Assembly (NCBI GenBank): GCA_965112735.1
Contig: OZ218951.1
Location: forward strand, 496,001 to 560,000
Source of the DNA: Phaeosaccion multiseriatum
Taxonomy: Eukaryota; Ochrophyta, other classes
Direction: 5' to 3'
Length of the DNA stretch: 64,000 nt
Positions 59,076-64,000 of this stretch are shown piece after piece; position 1 is the first letter of the stretch, and each line of letters starts with the position of its first letter. The translations under genes were made by a program, and so were the position numbers. The notes beneath the pieces were generated by a model. It saw only the letters and a list, made by a program, of their open reading frames with translations. It searched no databases and had not been told where the DNA came from.

Positions 59076-61487
59076 CATGGCACAGCGTCTTCCTTCCCTT
59101 GCGAGTCGCGCTTCTCCGCTCTACCCGCTTCGGTGCTGCTTCTGAAACTCAAAACTATTTGGTGCGTGGGTGCGTGCGTGGGTGCGTGGGTGGGTGGGTG
59201 CATGCGTGCGTACCTCTTCTGGGTTCCAGCAGCAAGCGGTGCAGGAGGCCCTGACGGAGTCCCTGAGCTCACACCAAGGCTTCTTGGAGCGAAGGTCCCA
59301 CACAATCGTGCTGCCGTTCATGGCGGACGTGGCGAGGATGTGGGAGACTTTGGTGTTCCACGCACACTTCGTCACCTCTGCACAGTGCTTGGTCTGGCAG
59401 GGGGAGGGGGAAGGAACGGGGGAGGGCGCAGCAGCAGCAGATGGGGGGTTTACAGAGCAGGAGAGGGCAGCAGAGAGCAGAGCAGAGCAGGAGACAGGGG
59501 GGTGGGTTGAGGGGAGAGGCAAGGGGCGAGGAGCGAGGAGGGGATGAGACAGACGCCCGCTTTGGCACTGTCTCTTACCCTGTCTCTGTCTCTCCACGCC
59601 ATCTCGTGGCCGACACACTTTGAAAGCATTACGTTTCCCCACCCCCCACCCCACCCCACCCCATGCACGCACGCACGCACGCACCACCACCACCAACCCG
59701 GCCCCTCACTTGTTCTCCCCCCTTCCTTCCCCTTCCCTACTTACGGCGTTGGGTGGCTGTGAGGGTACGAAGACGTTGGGCGCATCGGGTCTCTCGAGAT
59801 TCATGATGTAGACCTCGTTGTCGGCGCCGCCGCTGGCGAGGAGCTGGCTGCTGGAGGGGTGGGGGTTGAACTGCAGCCCGTTCACAGGACCTGTGGGGAG
59901 TAGAATAGACAGAGGCAGAGTAGAGGGGTCGGACGGGGAGGAGTGAGGGGGGGCCAGGCGGGCCATGCAGAAACAGAGCACCGCCACCACTATGCCCAAC
60001 ACCACCACCACCATCACCACCATCACCACCATCACCACCACCAGACCATGCCAACGCCACTGAGGTGATCCACGCGCAAGCGCCCGCCCCCCAAGCCCCG
60101 GGCCAAGCCCCCCCCCCAAGTCCACTCACAAAGCCCCCCCCCCCAAGTCCACTCACAAAGCCCCCATCTCAAGTGCACTCACCCTTGTGTCTCTGCACGC
60201 TGGCCACTTGCGGCTGTGCGTGGTTGCCCACGAGCTTAGCGGGGTCCCATACGTTGACGGTTCCGTCCCCCATGCCGCCCGCGATGAGGCCGTAGCTAAA
60301 GTCGCTCTGGCGTGTGGCCATCTCGGACCAGGCCAGCACCGCGAAGCGAGAGCTAAGGAGGTAATGAAGAGAAGAGACAGAACACCAAGGAACAATTGGG
60401 GCGATGGGAGGAATGGTTGCGTAGGGTGTTAGACGAAGCGAGAACTAAGGAAGAGAAGAGGCAGAGGAGGGGAAGTGGTGAGTGTGGGCAGAACAAACAC
60501 CAAGGAACACATGGGGGCGGTGGGAGGAATGGTTGTGTATGGGGTTGTTAGTGCGAGCGCAATGGACTGTTGATTGGCTCATATGAATGGATTGGGCAAC
60601 GTGCCGCTCCCTCCACGCTGGTAAGTGCGCTTGGCGGCATGTCGCTGTGTCCCCACCCTCATGCCCTTGTCTGACTGACTGACTGACTGACTGACTGGCT
60701 GACTGAATGATGAGAGCACCACAACTGCTCTGCGCTGCTCTCCTCACCTGGTCTTGACCTTGCCCAGCAGCGTGTCGGCATGTTCATCAACAAAGTCAAG
60801 CTTGTGAAGCTCCAGCTCGCCCCCGTAGTCGTCAAACCCCGCCCCTGCGCTATCCTGCAGGTGGGAGAGGGGAAGGGGCAAGGTCGTGTTTTCGTGTTTG
60901 GGGGGAGGGAAGGAGAGACGTGAGTTTGAGTATACTCCCAGGGTAGCGCGCATCTGGATTGGGTGGGCCAGGTGTCTATGCAGAGTCGTGGGAGTATGTG
61001 TGAAGATGGGGGCGACGAGCAGGGTTCAGACAGGGATAGAGGGGTAAGCGAGAATTTCTTCAGAACTCAGTCCGCCCGTCGGCTCTTCTCCCTCGCCATC
61101 GCTGAAAAAGCGCAGTCAGAGAGTAGATTCAAGAGCACAGAAGTGCACAGCTCACTACACACACTCGCGTAACGACTGACAAGCCAACGTCCGCGTTGGT
61201 GGTCGCCCACATTTCCAGGGAACATGCTTCTTGCAGCGAAGAATGAAGGCGTGAAAAACTTGTCCGACTTGGGAGGGAGGGATGAAGACATAAGCAGTGT
61301 CTAGAATCCCGTGCTATCTGCTTGCTTCTTCCGTCATGCCCATTGCCTGCTACCCCATGTAAGCTTTCCGGACCCTCTCACTCCTCCCTCTCACCTTTGT
61401 TCCCAGCGCCAGCAGCTTGGGGTGCTGCTTCACGTTGCACCATGCTGTGGTAGCGCCCTTATCTGGCAGCTCCTTCAGCAACGACAT
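52708..61487 (-). CDS. SEC31: SEC31, COPII outer-coat protein, 16 exons
   Basis: Exons (minus): 61487-61395, 60854-60748, 60352-60183, 59890-59745, 59393-59214, 58881-58782, 58476-57899, 57728-57339, 57077-56948, 56743-56588, 56293-55797, 55509-55162, 54911-54810, 54448-53684, 53534-53097, 52815-52708. The join is 1,436 codons (1,435 aa), with all junctions GT-AG and phase-consistent. SEC31 with SEC13 forms the cage of ER-to-Golgi COPII vesicles. Residues 1-430 are a WD40 propeller (SGHTQGILSCDW, WDLRSKKPW, KWLNRPCGASFGFGGKLV). About 440-540 resembles the SEC13-binding region; 780-1010 is the alpha-solenoid (LLVGNFEAAVQCCL, TYAKSDEFPALCETLG); 1020-1310 is Pro/Gln/Ala-rich with a WW domain; 1310-1435 is the helical C-terminus (SSNYWSLHKDWIAKLKHLI). 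The first ATG in the frame is used; upstream frame starts are non-ATG. Confidence 0.93.
54029..54130 (-). other. WW domain inside SEC31
   Basis: Residues about 1106-1139: it opens PLPPGWTQMVDPSRG, has the tyrosine pair in PYYCN, and closes with GETQWERP. The two signature tryptophans, the YY and the final Pro are all present at WW spacing. It sits between a polyGln tract and a Pro/Ala-rich tail. Yeast and human SEC31 lack a WW domain as far as I know. Confidence 0.9.
54621..54809 (-). repeat. 21-copy 9-bp minisatellite starting at a SEC31 5' splice site
   Basis: On the SEC31 sense strand the intron 54809-54449 begins with about 21 tandem copies of GTGAGTGCT, three of them reading GTGGGTGCT. 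The true donor is the first copy. The unit is 9 nt, so the frame stays open through the array (Val-Ser-Ala repeats). Confidence 0.93.
55637..55749. repeat. (GACA)n microsatellite in a SEC31 intron
   Basis: A run of GACA with GAGA interruptions in intron 55796-55510. Reading frames through it are non-coding artefacts. Confidence 0.93.
56515..56550. repeat. (CA)n microsatellite in a SEC31 intron
   Basis: Dinucleotide run in intron 56587-56294. Confidence 0.93.
58485..58557. repeat. (GTGAG)n pentanucleotide repeat in a SEC31 intron
   Basis: Pentamer run with a short interruption, in intron 58781-58477 just upstream of the acceptor on the SEC31 strand (reads CTCAC there). Confidence 0.9.
59022..59077. 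repeat. (AGGC)n microsatellite in a SEC31 intron
   Basis: Tetranucleotide run in intron 59213-58882. A GTGCGTGG-type run at 59161-59212 abuts the same intron's donor. Confidence 0.9.
60104..60182 (-). repeat. Triplicated 26-27 bp unit at a SEC31 5' splice site
   Basis: On the sense strand the intron 60182-59891 begins with three successive units each starting GTGAGTG and followed by an ACTTG and a G-run, so the donor motif is present three times. An (ACC/ATC)n run lies further inside at about 60000-60047. Confidence 0.8.
60671..60706. repeat. (CTGA)n microsatellite in a SEC31 intron
   Basis: Tetranucleotide run in intron 60747-60353, close to its donor. Confidence 0.9.
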
Positions 61488-61867
61488 GACACACTGCACC
61501 CCCAGCTTTCCTCTCTCCCTCTTTCTCCTGCTTTGTCCCGTCTCAGCCGCCGCCAGGTGAGCCGGTCCTCGTACGAGACGAGGCTCCTCGCGTCTCCCGC
61601 GCAACTACCAGCCTCCGCAAGTCAGCCGAGGTGGAGAGCGGAGAGAGCAGTGCCGCACTGCCCAATGCAGCCTTATGCCTCTATCTCCTGTATCCGTTCT
61701 CCGTTGTATCGCACGACTGGGCAAAAGCGTATATGGGCATGGGCATTGATTGCCATCCTGGTAATAGTAAAATACGATTTTATTCTCTGTCGTGGCGCGC
61801 TCGCTGAAAGTGCCAGGCGAGTCAGAGAGAAGGAGAAGTCGGTCTCGCTAAGATCTGTATATAGAAA
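61488..61867. promoter_or_regulatory. Divergent promoter region between SEC31 and the lumenal protein gene
   Basis: 380 bp separate the two start codons, so both promoters and 5' UTRs must lie here or overlap. A GTATATGG element near 61728 and a GTATATAG element at 61857-61864 resemble TATA boxes; the latter is only a few bases before the plus-strand ATG and is probably not used. No element can be assigned with certainty. Confidence 0.5.
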
Positions 61868-62917
61868 ATGTTTTTTCGACCACTGCTGCTGGTGCTGGTG
61901 CTTGTGCAGGTGCACGTTAGCCAAGCCTGGCACCTCACGAACGTCAATCACTTACGCCACTCTCAGGGCCCATCAACCTCGCTCAGGATGATGGCCACAA
62001 GCCAGGGTGAAAGCAGCAGTAGAGCTTCTTTCCTCCAGAATTCTCTTGGCTGGTCTGTAGCCACAGCGGTGGCCACTGTGGTGGTTTCACCGCCCGAGGC
62101 CGGTGCCGTCAGCCCCATGGAGTACTACAGGTGAGCACTTGGCCGTCACCTTTGGAGCTTGCGGCAGCCTTGACTCAGGACATCGAGGAGTCGGGGCTAC
62201 CATTCCCTACGCCTTGGAGTCGCATGTGCTACTTACCTGTGTTGCTGTGCCTGTGCCTGTGTGCGCGCGTGCTCACATGTGTGTTGTGCGTGCCCTCCCC
62301 TCCACCCCCTTGACATCACGCCATGTACCGCCCCACGTAGAGCTTGGAAGCAAGAGGAGGCAGATGCTCTCTTGGGTGGCGAGCTAGCAGATGCCCTGGG
62401 CCGAAAGACGCTGCCCGGAACCATCGCCCTCGTGCCGGTGGCGAAGCTGCGACAGACGCTGGACGTGTTGACTGAGCTCATCGGCGATAGAGGCACGTGG
62501 GGCAAGGCGGAGGCAATGCTGGAAGGCGCAGAGTGGAGCCCCAAGGAGATGAAGCGCGCTTTCAATGGCTACTCTGACAACCTCTACATGGCAGAGGGAG
62601 ACGGGAGGGCGAACCAGTACCTCGACGGAGGAGCAAGCCCAAGCAACACAGAAACTCTGCAATACCTCCTGCGCAACGAGGCCATCGGTAACGTGGACGC
62701 TCTCCGCGCTGAAGTGTCCTACCAGATCAGGCTGGCGGACAAGGGCGGACCAGGGGCGGCTTCAACTGCCGAGGAGAAGGCGGAGCTGGAGGCCGGCCCT
62801 GCCACACTCAAAGAGTACTTGGAGGCTGCCAAGACAAACTTTGATGACTATTTGGCCATGGCAGGGGACACGGACAGGGAGCAGGCGATGGCAGTGGCCA
62901 AGGGGGCGCAGCGGTGA
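61868..62917 (+). CDS. Thylakoid-lumen protein, PsbQ/Psb31-like, with bipartite plastid leader
   Basis: Exons 61868-62130 and 62341-62917 (210-nt intron, GTGAGC...GTAG, phase 2) give 279 aa. Residues 1-20 are an ER signal peptide ending SQA, followed by Trp at the first transit-peptide position, a Ser/Arg-rich transit peptide, and a second hydrophobic stretch (about residues 57-75) ending PEAGA that looks like a lumen-targeting signal. The mature part (about 200 aa) is predicted mainly helical (LVPVAKLRQTLDVLTELI, MKRAFNGYSDNLYMA, TLQYLLRNEAIGNVDALRAEV, TLKEYLEAAKTNFDDYLAM), in the style of the four-helix PsbQ/Psb31 extrinsic subunits of photosystem II in stramenopiles. Gene and targeting are clear; the exact subunit is uncertain. 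No twin-arginine pair precedes the lumenal signal, which would favour the Sec route. Confidence 0.85.
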
Positions 62918-64000
62918 TAGTGAGGAGAGAACACGAGGGGCCGGTAGCAGGTGAAGCTGGAGCTGGAGCTGGAGCTGGGGCCTCACAGGACATCACTGCG
63001 ACACTGGCCACGGTCAGCTTTCGGCTGATGCCCCCGGTGGTGCATGAGCTGCCTATGGGCCGCCGTGCAGCGGATAGGCACAGGAAGTGTGGTGAGGTGT
63101 CATTTGGTCTGCCCGCCCTGCCGGAGGCAATTTGCTGGAGGCAGAAACGCTGCCAACAGGCAGGCATAGGAGTGACGAGAGCAAGCTCTGCATGACGACG
63201 ACGGTGAGGATTTCGCGTGTCGTGCGAGGAGTACACGCACGCACCCACACACGCCATCGCCTGTCTCAAGAGCGTGAAGCGCTATTCCTCGCGCCCTCAT
63301 GCTGGTGCCAAACCACTTGACTGCTTCTGCCGCTCGTCGCCGTGTGCGTGTGCGTGTGAGCATGCGCAGAGCAGAGTTAGCCCCTCCTCGCTCCTCCACG
63401 ACGGCCTGTCCACACCTGTCCCCCCACCGCACGTGTGCTGTACCTTGAGCCGGGTGTGGGCGGATGAAGAGATGCAGACTCCCTGCCGGCTCCAGGCCGC
63501 CCCTTGCTTTGCGATGGTTGGAATACAAAGATATGTACCATACATACGTACATATATATGTACACACATGCATACATACATACATGCACACATACATACA
63601 TACATAGATACAAAAAAAAGTAGTTACAGAGAATGGACTGTGAATAGACCGTGGTGGGATCTTGGAGCGAACATCTCTCTCTCGCTTGATTCAAATAGGT
63701 ACAAGAAGTTGCCATTCCGTGTACAGTTGTAGCTGGACTCCATCTGTCCGCGCCATCGTAGGCAAGGGCCACGTATCTCGTCACAAAAACAAAACACACA
63801 TGGAGACAGACACGCTTCCCCAGGAGCTGCCTCCAAGGAGTGTGCTCGAAGGAAGGTTGCTCGTGTCTCCTCTCTCAAGTTGGCGGAGCGACGTGTCACC
63901 GCTTCTCCTTCCCGTTGGCGCCTCCCTGTCTGCCCCTCTTCCTCCCCACCACCGCTGCCGCTGCCCCCGGCGACGCCTCGCCCCCCCCATCTTCGTCCTT
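62918..64000. other. Downstream region, no gene recognised
   Basis: It begins with the presumed 3' UTR of the lumenal protein, including a short GCTGGA hexamer run (about 62955-62978). No frame on either strand shows a recognisable domain. A minus-strand gene entering from the right cannot be excluded. Confidence 0.5.
63536..63610. repeat. (ATAC)n microsatellite
   Basis: Imperfect ATAC/CATA repeat. Met/Tyr/Val/Cys-rich frames through it are artefacts. Confidence 0.93.

Noticed and set aside
63217-63732. Tyr/Met/His-rich frames on both strands near the right edge
   Set aside because: They are translations of an ATAC-type microsatellite.

Overview
The window is nuclear DNA of a eukaryotic alga. 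Genes are split by short GT-AG introns, the base composition is GC-rich, microsatellites are frequent, and a lumenal protein at the right end carries a bipartite (ER signal plus transit peptide) leader of the kind used by red-lineage complex plastids. A stramenopile, perhaps a eustigmatophyte such as Nannochloropsis/Microchloropsis, is my best guess, but the sequence does not prove it.

Positions 1-46537 (+) are the 3' part of one gigantic hybrid polyketide synthase / nonribosomal peptide synthetase gene, whose 5' end lies outside the window. Fourteen exons splice into one uninterrupted frame of 14,764 residues. The order is: KS(partial)-ACP; KS-AT-DH-ER-KR-ACP; KS-DH-ER-KR-ACP; KS-AT-KR-ACP; KS-DH-ER-KR-ACP; KS-AT-KR-ACP; KS-DH-ER-KR-ACP; KS-AT-KR-ACP; C-A-PCP; C-A-PCP; then a multi-spanning membrane domain with left-handed beta-helix (hexapeptide) segments, resembling the terminal domain of bacterial NRPSs such as epsilon-poly-lysine synthetase. 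There is no thioesterase or terminal reductase. AT-bearing ketoreducing modules alternate with AT-less fully reducing modules. If colinear, this predicts hydroxyls every four carbons, capped by two amino acids. Every complete KS is interrupted by an intron at the same codon and phase, so each internal exon is a symmetric, frame-neutral module cassette. Two such two-module units are about 9.67 kb tandem copies with almost identical stretches.

From 46757 to 49974 (-) lies a seven-exon CDP-diacylglycerol synthase gene, convergent with the synthetase. One of its introns carries an 81-nt near-perfect foldback. A small two-exon reading frame (50038-50567, +) is only a candidate. Positions 50568-52707 show nothing I can call.

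Positions 52708-61487 (-) hold a 16-exon SEC31 gene (COPII outer coat, 1,435 aa) with an unusual WW domain in its Pro/Gln-rich region and highly repetitive introns. One intron starts with 21 tandem copies of a 9-bp unit, most of which contain GTGAGT. A 380-bp divergent spacer separates SEC31 from a two-exon gene (61868-62917, +) for a thylakoid-lumen protein of PsbQ/Psb31-like helical type. The last 1.1 kb shows only simple repeats.
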